In this document: piece after piece, positions 51,631 through 60,251 of the stretch
How positions within the stretch are numbered: the first letter of the stretch is position 1
Layout of the letters: each line of letters starts with the position of its first letter
Assembly: GCA_963736505.1 (NCBI GenBank)
Contig: CAVTOZ010000007.1
Span: 310,001-374,000, forward strand
DNA from: Solirubrobacter sp963736505
Lineage (GTDB): Bacteria; Actinomycetota; Thermoleophilia; Solirubrobacterales; Solirubrobacteraceae
Length of the DNA stretch: 64,000 bases
Reading direction: 5' to 3'
The notes under the pieces: generated by a model
What the model was told of the DNA's origin: nothing
Databases searched by the model: none
Seen by the model: the letters and a program-made list of their open reading frames with translations, nothing else
Translations under genes and position numbers: made by a program

Positions 51631-53920
51631 CTACGGGCTTACGAGCTCGCGTTCAGGCGCGTCCACCGTCTGCGGCGCCCGCGTGCGCACGCGCCGGCGC
51701 GGGCGCTTGACCTTCAGCTCCTGCGCGAGGAAGTAGGAGCCGATCACGAACACGGCGGCGCCGACCTGCGCGCCGAGCGTCTCCCATGTCGGGAACACGC
51801 CGAACCACAGCCCGCTCCAGTACGGCAGCGCGACGTCGACCGGGTGGATCGGGATCCAGCCGGTGCCCTGCATCGTGCGCGCCGTCTGGCCGACCATCAC
51901 GACGAGTACGAAGCCGATGAACACGCCGGTGACGACGAGCATCTTCTTGTAGGGCAGCTTGCGCTGGAAGTAGAACGTGACGCCGGCGACCGCGAGCGTC
52001 ATCGCGAAGCCGAGGCCGGCGCCCTCCAGCACCGTCGCGGTGCCCGCGGACAGCTGCAGCGACTGCAGGAACAGCACGGTCTCGAAGCCCTCGCGGTAGA
52101 CCGAGGTGAGGCCGAGCACGAACATCCCGAGCACCTGGCCGGAGAGGAAGCCGGTGCCGCCGAGCCGCTCGAAGCGCTTGCGCTGGCGGTGGAACTTCCC
52201 GATCCACTCCGACCAGTAGACCTTGTGGAAGAACCAGTTCGTGATCAGCAGCAGCACCGCGATGGCGATCAGCCCCACCACCGCCTCGAGCTTCTCGCCG
52301 TAGCGGTCGAGCGAGCGCAGGATCGTCTGCGCGAGCACCCACGTCACCACGCTCACGAGCAGCCCGGCGAGCGCGCCCACGAACACGGGCCGGCGCAGGC
52401 GCCCGCGCAGCCCGACCATCGAGGCGGTGATGGCGGCGAGGATCAGCACGCCCTCGAGCCCCTCGCGGAAGACGATGATCGCCGAGTTGGTCACCACGGT
52501 CGCCTTGTTGGCCGAGTCGCCGAGCGTCGCCGCCGCGTCGCCGAGCTTGCGGTCGAGCACGAGCCGCGTCTCGCGGATCGCGCGCCGCGGCGCGCGCTTG
52601 GCGATCTGCGTCGCGAGCCCGTCCTGGCCGGCGCCGCCGAACCAGATCAGGCCCTCGATGTCGAGCGCGAGACCTTGGTCGAACGAGCGCAGCCGGCGCT
52701 CAGGGCCGAACTCGAAGAACGCGTACGCCTCCAGCCGCGCCTGCTCGGCCTGGCGGTACTGGCCGGCGCCGGCGGCGGCCTCCATGCGGTCGAGCGTGAG
52801 CGCGATCAGGTCGTAGTCGGACTCGTCGGTCTTCTCGGTCCACGCCTTCGGCATCGCGGCGGTGACCGCGTTCTGCACCCGCGCGGTGGCCCGCTGCACC
52901 TGGGCGTGCGGCGCGACGCCGTCCTTCGTCCGCTGGGCGTGCTCGACGAGCTCGCCGAGCCGCGCCAGCGCGGCCTCGGCGGCCTTCGTCCGCGGCTCGT
53001 CGCGCTTGGCGAGCTGGTCGCGCAGGTCGCCGAGCGCGGCGACGGCGGCGGTGCGGAACGCGACCGCCTCCTGGATCTCGAAGTCGCGAGTGACGCGCGT
53101 GTCCTTCACGCCGCGGCCGTACTCGACGGGCACGAGCGCGAGGAACTGCAGCAGCTGCTGCGCGCGCCGCGCCGCCTCCTGTGGCGTGAACGGCGCCGCC
53201 GTGAAGCCTTCCAGCGCCGCGCCGGCGCGGTCGACGTCGCCCGCCGCGAAGGCGGCGGAGGCGGCGCGCGCGGCGGCCGCCCCGCGGTCCTCCCGGTAGC
53301 GGGCGGCGAGGATCGCGAAGTAGCCGGCCGCCTGGGCCGTGGCCTCGGCGGTCCGCACCGGGAGGTCCTTCTCGCTCCCCCGGCGCGCGTCCGCCAGCAG
53401 GTCGCGCAGGCGCGCCTGGTAGGCGTCGAGCAGGTCCTTGTCGACCGCCTGGCGCGCGGCCGCGGCCGAGATCCGCCCGCGCGCGAGCTGATCGAGCGCC
53501 AGCGTCGCGCTCGCCCCCGGACGCGTGAAGCGCGTCGCGGTCCGGTACTCGCGCAGCAGCAGCCAGCGGCGCGCGGTCGCCGCGTCGCCGCGCCCGGTCG
53601 CCGCCAGCGTCTTCGCGTAGGCGCCGCGGAACAGCGCCGCGCGCACCGTCCCGCGGGCGGCCGCGAGCCCGGCGTCGTCGCCGGCGCGCGCCGCCCGCGC
53701 GGCGTCCGCCAGGCCGCGAGCGCACGTCGTCGTCCGCCGCGCCCATGCCCTCGCGCAGCTCGCCCGCGTACGCGGCGCGCGCCCGCGCGACGTCCTTGGC
53801 CGCCTCGGCCGGCCCCGACAGCACCAGCTCGGTCTGCCCGTCGAACAGCCGGTCCACCACGGCGTCGGCGGACTGCCACGGCGCCACGAGCGCGGCCGCG
53901 ATCACGAGCGCCGCGAGCAT
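51631..53920 (-). CDS. FTR1-family iron permease with long N-terminal domain, frameshifted
   Basis: About 760 residues if one surplus base near 53712-53728 is removed. Signal peptide (MLAALVIAAALVAPWQSADA), then ~450 residues of extracytoplasmic helices, then an FTR1 domain with seven TM helices and both REXXE iron motifs: REGLEGVLILAAI and REGFETVLFL. FTR1/EfeU proteins carry ferric iron across the membrane. It is a close paralogue of the gene at 56621. It lies 26 bp after the EfeO/EfeM-like lipoprotein gene on the same strand, so they are likely one operon under the iron box. The frame of the N-terminal 67 residues differs from the rest. Confidence 0.85.
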
Positions 53921-53946
53921 CAGTGGTATCCGCGGGACGGGGCCAC

Positions 53947-55026
53947 TTAGTCCTCGAGCGTGATGCCGAGCCGGCCGGCGGCCTGGGAGACCTGGCCCGC
54001 GATCGCCTCGGCGTTGCGCTGCGCCTCGGTGCCGAGCGTGTCGGCGTCGGATGCCGTGAAGCGCTTGCCGCCCTGCTCGGAGTCGAACAGCCGCGCCGCG
54101 AACGCGTGCAGGTCCGAGAGCGACTTGGCGGTCTGCGCGGCCTGGGCGGCGTCCGCCTTGGCGATGCTCGGCCGGATGTTCTCGTAGATCAGGACGATCC
54201 CGCCGAGGATGTCGCGGATGTCGGCCAGCCGCGAGACGGCGACGAAGCCCTTCTCGTCCGCGCCCGAGCCGGCGATGAAGCGCGAGTTCTTCCAGGCGCC
54301 GAAGTACTCCGACATCGTCGGCGTCATCACGACCACGGCCGTGAACGCGTCCTGCAGCGTCGGCTCCCACTTGCCCGCGGCGGCGTTGAGCTCGGCGGCG
54401 TTCTTCGCGAAGTCGCGCGCCGCGGCGACGATGAAGTCGGCGTCCGGCAGCGCCTCCGGGAACGTGACCTTGCCGTCGCCGTCGAGGTCGGGCTCGACGC
54501 CCTTGGCGGTGAACCTCGGCTCGGTGCCGAACGCGCTCGTCTCGATCAGCGCGAAGAAGTTGCCCGGCTGCTCGAACCTGCGGCCCGCCGGCGTCTCGAG
54601 CGAGAACGGCACCGCGTTCTCGGGGTCGGACTTGTCCCCGCCGGCGTCGAGGATGACGTCGAAGTCGGCGAGCTCGGGGACGCCGGCGACGACGCCCTCC
54701 ATCTCCTCGTAGTCCGGGTTGGCGCGAACGTGGTCGTTCTGCAGCTTCTCGACCGCCGCGGCGACCTCGGCGCGCTTGTCCTTCAGCAGCGCCGCGTAAT
54801 CGAAGTCCGCGCTCTTGGCCAGCTCGTAGTACGCCTCGGCGTCCGTCTGGAGCCCGGCGGTGCTGGCCTTGAGCCGCTCGGTGTGGGCGAGCAGATAGGC
54901 CTTGATGGCGCCCAGATCGGCCTGCTTGGCGGCGGCCGGCGTGGGCGTGGTCTTGGGGTCGGCGCTCCCGCCACAGGCGGCGAGCGCGAGCGCGGCGGCC
55001 GCCGCGAGGATCGGAAGGAGGCGCAT
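53947..55026 (-). CDS. EfeM/EfeO-like iron-uptake lipoprotein with an EF-hand loop
   Basis: 359 residues. Lipoprotein signal with lipobox LAAC (Cys18). The mature part is almost all alpha-helix, like the imelysin/EfeO M75 domain, but the GxHxxE motif of classical EfeO is not seen; SEYFGAWKNSRF and ILGGIVLIYENIRPSIAKAD are the main landmarks. Residues 180-191 (DLDGDGKVTFPE) are a textbook EF-hand calcium loop. Placed between an FTR1 permease and a divergent EfeU fusion, it probably binds ferric iron or a metal at the outer membrane face. Assignment to the EfeM/EfeO group is from size, helices and context. Confidence 0.65.
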   Translation of the reverse strand: MRLLPILAAAAALALAACGGSADPKTTPTPAAAKQADLGAIKAYLLAHTERLKASTAGLQTDAEAYYELAKSADFDYAALLKDKRAEVAAAVEKLQNDHVRANPDYEEMEGVVAGVPELADFDVILDAGGDKSDPENAVPFSLETPAGRRFEQPGNFFALIETSAFGTEPRFTAKGVEPDLDGDGKVTFPEALPDADFIVAAARDFAKNAAELNAAAGKWEPTLQDAFTAVVVMTPTMSEYFGAWKNSRFIAGSGADEKGFVAVSRLADIRDILGGIVLIYENIRPSIAKADAAQAAQTAKSLSDLHAFAARLFDSEQGGKRFTASDADTLGTEAQRNAEAIAGQVSQAAGRLGITLED

Positions 55027-55048
55027 GTCTTAAGGAGAACTTTATGAG

Positions 55049-55065
55049 TTAGGGTCCCCGAATTC
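55049..55065. promoter_or_regulatory. Possible second DtxR/IdeR half-site
   Basis: TTAGGGTCCCCGAATTC starts with the same TTAGGGT as the main iron box and has a degenerate right arm. It lies 23 bp before the lipoprotein gene start on the other strand, so it could extend iron control to that operon. Confidence 0.4.
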
Positions 55066-55087
55066 ATATCACAGCAGTCGGAATCCG

Positions 55088-55106
55088 TTAGGGTCGCCTA
55101 ACCATG
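55088..55106 (+). promoter_or_regulatory. DtxR/IdeR-like iron box overlapping the efeU start
   Basis: TTAGGGTCGCCTAACCATG matches the DtxR/IdeR consensus TWAGGTTAGSCTAACCTWA at 15 of 19 positions, with an inner perfect repeat GTTAGG-gtcg-CCTAAC (55087-55102). The -10-like TAGGGT (55089-55094) lies inside it and the site ends in the ATG, so a bound iron-loaded repressor would cover both promoter and start codon. Confidence 0.7.
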
Positions 55107-56621
55107 TTGCCGAGCTTCGTCATCGGCCTGCGTGAGGGGGTTGAGGCCGCGCTCATCGTGGGGATCATCGCGACGTTCCTGCGCCAGGAAGGTCGCCGCG
55201 ACGCGCTGCGCCCGATGTGGCTGGGCGTGGCCGCCGCCATCGCCATCTGCGTCGCCGTGGGCGCGCTGCTGGAGCTGCTCGACGAGGAGCTGCCCCAGCG
55301 CCGGCAGGAGGGGCTGGAGACGATCATCGGCATCGCCGCGATCGGGATCGTGACCTTCATGGTCGTCTGGATGCGCCGCCACGCGCGCGGCCTGTCGGGC
55401 CAGCTGCGCGACAACGCGCGCTCCGCGCTCGCGACAGGCTCGACCGCGGCGCTCGTGGGGATGGCGTTCTTCGCCGTCATCCGCGAGGGCCTGGAGACGG
55501 TCGTGTTCCTGCTCGCGGTCTTCCAGAACGCCGAGGACCCCGGCACCGCCGGCGCCGGCGCGGTGCTCGGCATCGCCTGCGCCGTCGTGATCGGCGTGCT
55601 GATCTACGGCGGCGGCGTGCGGCTGAACCTCTCGCGCTTCTTCCGCTTCACCGGCGTGGTGCTGGTGCTGGTCGCCGCCGGCCTGGTCGCGACGACGCTG
55701 CACACCGCGCACGAGGCCGGCTGGCTGAACGCCGGCCAGGCCCAGGCGTTCGACCTGACGTGGCTCGTGGTGCCGGGCTCGTGGACGTCGGCGCTGCTGA
55801 CCGGCATGCTCGGCTGGCAGCCGCAGCCCACGGTGATCGAGGTGGTCGGCTACTTCGCCTACCTGATCCCGGCGGCCATCTACGTGCTCTGGCCCGCGGG
55901 CTTCTCGCTGCGCGGCCGCGCGCGCTTCAGCCACACCGCCGGCACCGCGGTCGTCGTGCTGCTGCTGGTCCTCGTGCTGGCGGGCTGCGGCGCCAAGGAC
56001 GCCGCCTCGACGGGCTCCGGCGCGAGCGCGGGCAAGAACGTCGAGCTCAAGCTGACCGACGCCGGCTGCTCGCCCGCGACGCTGAAGCTCGACGCGGGCC
56101 GGACCACCTTCAGGGTCGTCAACGCCGGCACCGGCCGCGTGAGCGAGCTCGAGCTGCTCGACGGCAAGCGGATCATCGGCGAGAAGGAGAACCTCGTCGC
56201 GGGCCTCTCGGGCACGTTCACGCTGACGCTGCAGCCCGGCACGTACACGCTCAGCTGCCCTGGCGGGACGTCGTCGGCCACGGGCGTGCTCACGGTCGGC
56301 GGCGAGGCGGTCGCGGGCACGACCGACCCGCGCCTGCAGGCTGCCGTCACCGGCTACCTGTCGGACTTCCTCGCCAACGTCAACGGCTCGCAGACGACGT
56401 TCGGGCTGCTCGCGCCGGCGCTGAAGGTCAAGGATCCGCGGCTCGAAGCGGACATCTCGACCCGCTTCGACGCGGTCCAGAAGGAGCTTGCGACGCTGGG
56501 TCACGACGGCACGTTCCCAAGCTATGACACGGTCGGCGACGCCGAGCGCAAGCAGCTGAGCGTCCTCGTCGAGGCGCTCGCCAAGCCGGTCGCCGAGATC
56601 TCGGACTCGCTCGACGCCTGA
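55104..56621 (+). CDS. efeU: EfeU-type FTR1 permease fused to the cupredoxin and C-terminal end of EfeO
   Basis: 505 residues. Residues 1-~275 are EfeU: REXXE motifs REGVE (10-14) and REGLE (127-131), seven TM helices, YLIPAAIYVLWP near 253-264. Residues 282-295 form an extra hydrophobic run ending in a lipobox-like LAGC (Cys295). Residues ~311-400 match the EfeO cupredoxin (C322, EKENLVAGLSG, C385). Residues ~408-505 match only the last third of the EfeO M75 domain (DFLANVNGSQTTFGLL, GTFPSYDTVGDAERKQLS). The middle of EfeO with its HxxE site is absent. Controlled by the iron box at the start; the next gene begins within its stop (TGATG). Confidence 0.88.
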   Translation: MLPSFVIGLREGVEAALIVGIIATFLRQEGRRDALRPMWLGVAAAIAICVAVGALLELLDEELPQRRQEGLETIIGIAAIGIVTFMVVWMRRHARGLSGQLRDNARSALATGSTAALVGMAFFAVIREGLETVVFLLAVFQNAEDPGTAGAGAVLGIACAVVIGVLIYGGGVRLNLSRFFRFTGVVLVLVAAGLVATTLHTAHEAGWLNAGQAQAFDLTWLVVPGSWTSALLTGMLGWQPQPTVIEVVGYFAYLIPAAIYVLWPAGFSLRGRARFSHTAGTAVVVLLLVLVLAGCGAKDAASTGSGASAGKNVELKLTDAGCSPATLKLDAGRTTFRVVNAGTGRVSELELLDGKRIIGEKENLVAGLSGTFTLTLQPGTYTLSCPGGTSSATGVLTVGGEAVAGTTDPRLQAAVTGYLSDFLANVNGSQTTFGLLAPALKVKDPRLEADISTRFDAVQKELATLGHDGTFPSYDTVGDAERKQLSVLVEALAKPVAEISDSLDA

Positions 56622-58003
56622 TGCGGGCACTGCTGCTCGCGCTGGTGCTGGTCGGCGCGTTCGCGAGCACGGCGCGCGCCGACGACCTCGCGTCGCAGTA
56701 CCGCCAGGCCGCGATCTCGCACGACGCGACGCTGGCGGCGCGGCTGCGGACCGAGACGCGGCTGATGGCGGAGGTGAATCCGGCCTATCGCAAGCTGGCC
56801 GGCACGGTCGCGCAGACGCGCAACCAGCTGCGCCCGTGGCCGCTGGCCGGCGACGTCGCGCGGCTCGCGCCTCCCGCCCCGGCGGCGCCGGCGCGGCCGT
56901 ACGACGCCGTGCGCGCCAAGCTCTCCGCCGTCGATCACGCGACGGACCGCCGCACGCGGATCGCCGCCGCGCTCGGCGCCTACGCGCTCACGTCCGGCAT
57001 CCGCTCGCGGCTGAGCGACAACGCGCTCGATTCCGCGCTGTGGGCGATGCTCACATCGCTCGACCGCGGCGCGCAGCCCGCGACCGCGGCGGTCCGCTCG
57101 CGCCTGTCGATCGCCGAGCAGGAGCTCGGCGACGTGCAGGTGAGCCGCGGCACGGTCGTGACCGACGCGGCGATCCTCGTCTTCCGCGAGGGGCTGGAGG
57201 CGGTCCTGATCCTCGCCGCGATCACGGCCTCGTTCGTCGGCGCGCGGCGCGCGCTGCGGCGCCCCGTGCTGATCGGCGGGCTGGCCGGGGTCGGCGCCAC
57301 GGCGATCACGTGGGCGATCGTGCAGCTGCTGATCTCCCAGCTCGGGACCGGCGGCCTGCGGCTGGAGGCGATCACCGGCCTGCTGGCGATCGCGGTCCTG
57401 CTGGTGGTCACGAACTGGTTCTTCCACAAGGTCTACTGGAGCCAGTGGATCGCCCGCTTCAACCGGCGGCGGAAGTCGCTCGAGCGGCTCGACCGGCTCG
57501 GCTTCGTCTCCGGGCAGGCCGCCGGGCTCGCGATCCTCGGGCTCACGAGCGTCTACCGCGAGGGCTTCGAGACGGTCCTGTTCATCCAGAACCTGCAGGT
57601 CAGCGCCGGCACGAGCGCCTGCGTGCTCGGCGCCGGGATCGGCCTGGCCGGGACGCTCGCGGTCGGGCTCGCCACGTTCTACTTCCAGCGCAAGCTGCCG
57701 TACAAGAAGATGCTGATCGCGACCGGCGCGCTGATCGCGCTCGTGCTCGCCGTCATGACCGGCGCGACCGCGCACGTGCTGCAGGGGCTCGGCTGGCTGC
57801 CGACCACGCCGGCCTCGTTCACGGTGCCGATCTGGGCCAACAGCTGGCTCGGCCTCTATGCCACGTGGGAGGGGCTCGCGTGCCAGCTCGCCGCGCTGCT
57901 CGCCGTGGTCGGCTCCTACGTCGTCGCGCGCGAGATCCAGGTCCGCGCGCCGCGCCGGCGGGCGCGCCGCCTCGCGGTCGAGGACACGGTTGTGACCAGA
58001 TGA
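56621..58003 (+). CDS. FTR1-family iron permease with N-terminal extracytoplasmic domain
   Basis: 460 residues. Signal peptide (1-~21, cut after ARA), a ~165-residue helical domain, then the FTR1 domain with REGLEAVLILAAI (about 188-200) and REGFETVLFIQN (about 319-330). The permease half is nearly the same as in the gene at 51631 (TNWFFHKVYWS, FYFQRKLPYKKML in both), so the two are paralogues with different N-terminal lengths. It is translationally coupled to the EfeU fusion (TGATG). Unlike its partner it is intact. Confidence 0.9.
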   Translation: MRALLLALVLVGAFASTARADDLASQYRQAAISHDATLAARLRTETRLMAEVNPAYRKLAGTVAQTRNQLRPWPLAGDVARLAPPAPAAPARPYDAVRAKLSAVDHATDRRTRIAAALGAYALTSGIRSRLSDNALDSALWAMLTSLDRGAQPATAAVRSRLSIAEQELGDVQVSRGTVVTDAAILVFREGLEAVLILAAITASFVGARRALRRPVLIGGLAGVGATAITWAIVQLLISQLGTGGLRLEAITGLLAIAVLLVVTNWFFHKVYWSQWIARFNRRRKSLERLDRLGFVSGQAAGLAILGLTSVYREGFETVLFIQNLQVSAGTSACVLGAGIGLAGTLAVGLATFYFQRKLPYKKMLIATGALIALVLAVMTGATAHVLQGLGWLPTTPASFTVPIWANSWLGLYATWEGLACQLAALLAVVGSYVVAREIQVRAPRRRARRLAVEDTVVTR

Positions 58004-58036
58004 GAGCCTTCTCATGATTTCCGGTCGGGGCCTCCT

Positions 58037-58083
58037 TACCTTGCCGCGGGTCTAGACCCCTGGCAGGGGGGAAGGGAGGCAAC
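58037..58083 (+). promoter_or_regulatory. Promoter, palindrome and Shine-Dalgarno before the S53 protease
   Basis: A -10-like TACCTT (58037-58042) is followed by the perfect 12-bp palindrome GGGTCTAGACCC (58048-58059), a CCCCT-ggc-AGGGG hairpin and GGGAGG 5 nt before the TTG start. This is one of the few genes here with a clear leader and Shine-Dalgarno. The palindrome could be an operator. Confidence 0.45.
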
Positions 58084-59229
58084 TTGCGTCATCGCAAGTA
58101 CGCCGCCGCGGTGGGTGCCGCGGCGCTACTGGTGCTGCCCGCTTCGGCGAGCGCGGCGTCACACCGGGTCTGCGGGGATCCGGAGCCGCTGCATGCGGCA
58201 TGTCTGGCCGAGGTGGTCACCACGGCGCCCGGGTCGGCGAAGCCGCGCGCCGCGGCGGTGCCGAGCGGGTACGGCGCGGCCGACCTGCAGAGCGCGTACG
58301 GGCTGTCCGCCACGGGAGGGGCGGGCAGGACGATCGCGATCGTCGACGCGTACGACGACCCGACGGCCGAGGCGGATCTGGCGACGTACCGCAGCACGTA
58401 CGGGCTGCCGGCGTGCACCACCGCCAACGGCTGCTTCCGCAAGGTCAACCAGACCGGCGGCAGCACGCCGCCGCCGGTCGACGGCGGCTGGGCGCAGGAG
58501 ATCTCGCTCGACCTGGACATGGCCTCGGCCACGTGTGCCGGGTGCCACATCCTGCTCGTGGAGGCGACGTCGAGCGCGTTCACCAACCTGTCCCGCGCCG
58601 TCGACGAGGCGGCCGCGCTCGGCGCGAGCGCGATCTCGAACTCCTACGGCGGGTCGGAGTTCTCGGGTGAGTCGACGGCGACCTACAACGGCCACTACAA
58701 CCACCCGGGCATCGCCGTCACCGTGTCCTCGGGCGACGCCGGCTACGGCGTCGAGTTCCCGGCCGCATCGCAGTACGTGACCGCCGTCGGCGGCACGTCG
58801 CTGACGCGCGGCGGCGGGACGCGCGGCTGGAGCGAGTCCGCGTGGTCGGGCGCCGGCTCCGGCTGCTCGGCGTACATCGCCAAGCCGTCGTGGCAGCACG
58901 ACACGGGCTGCGCGCGGCGCACCATCGCCGACGTGTCGGCCGTCGCCGACCCGGCCACCGGCGTCGCCGTCTACGACTCGACGCGCTACCAGGGCGCGAG
59001 CGGCTGGATGGTGTTCGGCGGCACGAGCGCGTCAGCGCCGATCGTCGCCGGCGCGTACGCGCAGGGCGGAGGGAGCGCGCCGAGCACGCCGTACTCGAAC
59101 GCCGGCGCGCTGTGGGACGTGACCTCGGGCTCCAACGGCGCGTGTTCGGTCGCGTACCTGTGCACGGCCGGCCCCGGCTACGACGGGCCGACCGGCCTCG
59201 GCACCCCGAACGGGACGGGCGCCTTCTAG
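58084..59229 (+). CDS. Secreted sedolisin (S53) family protease
   Basis: 381 residues from TTG, chosen because a strong GGGAGG lies just upstream. Signal peptide 1-~24. The S53 residues are all present: E139 and D143 (GWAQEISLDLD), oxyanion D218 (SSGDAGYG) and nucleophile S315 (FGGTSASAP). Such enzymes are acid-active endopeptidases related to subtilisin. Sedolisins normally have a ~200-residue propeptide; here only about 40 residues separate the signal from the catalytic domain, so it must fold or be kept silent in another way. Confidence 0.9.
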   Translation: MRHRKYAAAVGAAALLVLPASASAASHRVCGDPEPLHAACLAEVVTTAPGSAKPRAAAVPSGYGAADLQSAYGLSATGGAGRTIAIVDAYDDPTAEADLATYRSTYGLPACTTANGCFRKVNQTGGSTPPPVDGGWAQEISLDLDMASATCAGCHILLVEATSSAFTNLSRAVDEAAALGASAISNSYGGSEFSGESTATYNGHYNHPGIAVTVSSGDAGYGVEFPAASQYVTAVGGTSLTRGGGTRGWSESAWSGAGSGCSAYIAKPSWQHDTGCARRTIADVSAVADPATGVAVYDSTRYQGASGWMVFGGTSASAPIVAGAYAQGGGSAPSTPYSNAGALWDVTSGSNGACSVAYLCTAGPGYDGPTGLGTPNGTGAF

Positions 59230-59268
59230 GCGACCCTGGCAGCCGGCTTCGCCGGCGCCGAGGGTCGC
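59230..59268. terminator. Long hairpin terminator between convergent genes
   Basis: Outer arms GCGACCCT / AGGGTCGC enclose an inner GCCGGC-ttc-GCCGGC stem; the whole 39-bp gap is this hairpin. It starts right after the protease stop and ends at the stop of the convergent epimerase gene, so it should serve both. Confidence 0.75.
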
Positions 59269-60222
59269 TTAAGAATCGCTTCGCGGATTCTTGGAGGCGA
59301 GCGCGAGCAGCTCCGCCTCGCGCTCGCCGGACATGGGCGCGGGGCGGTGCTCCGCGCGCCAGTCCGGCAGCTGCGGATCGCCGCGCAGCCACGCGGCGGT
59401 GTCGGCGAGCGTCTCGGCGACCGGCCGGCAGCGCAGGCCGGCGGCCTGGGCGCGCTCGGTGCCGACGTTCCAGGTGCCGGCGAAGCGCGGCGGCAGCCAC
59501 AGCGGCAGCTCCGTCCACGGCTCCACGCCGGCCGATTCCAGCGCGTCGTCGGCGATCCAGCGTGGCTCGCCGCCCGCGAGGATCTCGCCGAACGTCGTCT
59601 GGCCGATCGGCGCGGTGCCGTTGAACGTGCCGGCGACGCCCCGCTCGGCGAGGTCGAGCATCCACGCGGCGAGGTCGCGCGCGTCGATCAGCTGCAGCGT
59701 GCGCGCGGGATCGCCGGGCGCGGGGAACGCGCCGCCGCGGGCGATCCGCGCGAGCCACCACGGCAGCCGGAAGACGTTGTCGTGCGGGCCGACGAGCAAG
59801 CCCGCGCGCACGCTCGCCACCCGGCCGGGCATCGCCGCCTCGGCGGCGCGCTCGCTCGCCGCCTTCTGCTGGCCGTAGTCGTCGCCCTCGAGCCACGCGG
59901 GCGAGTCCTCGTCGACCGGCCGGTCGGGCCAGTCCGGGTAGGCGTTGCAGCTGGAGACGAACACGTAGTGGCCGGCGTCGAGCCGCGCGGACGCGGCGAC
60001 GTGGGCACTGTCGTAGCCGGACGTGTCGACGATCGCGTCCCACGAGCGCCCGGCCAGCGGCGCGAGGTCGGCGCGGTCGCCGCGCACGTGCTCGGCCTCG
60101 GGGAAGAGGTCCGCCCCATGCAGCCCGCGCGTGTAGAGCGTCAGCGCGTGCCCGCGGGCGAGCGCCTCGGCGGCGACGTGGCGGCCGAGGAAGATCGTGC
60201 CGCCCAGGATCAGGATGCGCAT
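59269..60222 (-). CDS. NAD-dependent epimerase/dehydratase family protein (extended SDR)
   Basis: 317 residues from ATG 60222 (TAGGTT exactly 7 nt upstream; a TTG three codons earlier is less likely). The N-terminal nucleotide motif is GGTIFLGRHVA (about 6-16). The SDR active site is altered: the YxxxK-type motif appears as YGQQKAASE (about 119-127), and SSCNAYPDWP marks the Ser. FNGTAPIGQTTF and WLRGDPQLPDW are seen later. The last seven residues (KNPRSDS) are encoded by the 20-nt hairpin element, so the natural end may have been replaced by it. Confidence 0.82.
   Translation of the reverse strand: MRILILGGTIFLGRHVAAEALARGHALTLYTRGLHGADLFPEAEHVRGDRADLAPLAGRSWDAIVDTSGYDSAHVAASARLDAGHYVFVSSCNAYPDWPDRPVDEDSPAWLEGDDYGQQKAASERAAEAAMPGRVASVRAGLLVGPHDNVFRLPWWLARIARGGAFPAPGDPARTLQLIDARDLAAWMLDLAERGVAGTFNGTAPIGQTTFGEILAGGEPRWIADDALESAGVEPWTELPLWLPPRFAGTWNVGTERAQAAGLRCRPVAETLADTAAWLRGDPQLPDWRAEHRPAPMSGEREAELLALASKNPRSDS
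59271..59292. repeat. Dispersed hairpin element, copy 2 (AGAATCGCTTCGCGGATTCT)
   Basis: The same 20-mer as at 29885-29904, here with arms extended to AAGAATC / GATTCTT. It covers the last codons of the epimerase gene and abuts the terminator hairpin. Confidence 0.6.
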
Positions 60223-60251
60223 GAAGCGCAACCTAGCAGTTGCACGTCGTG

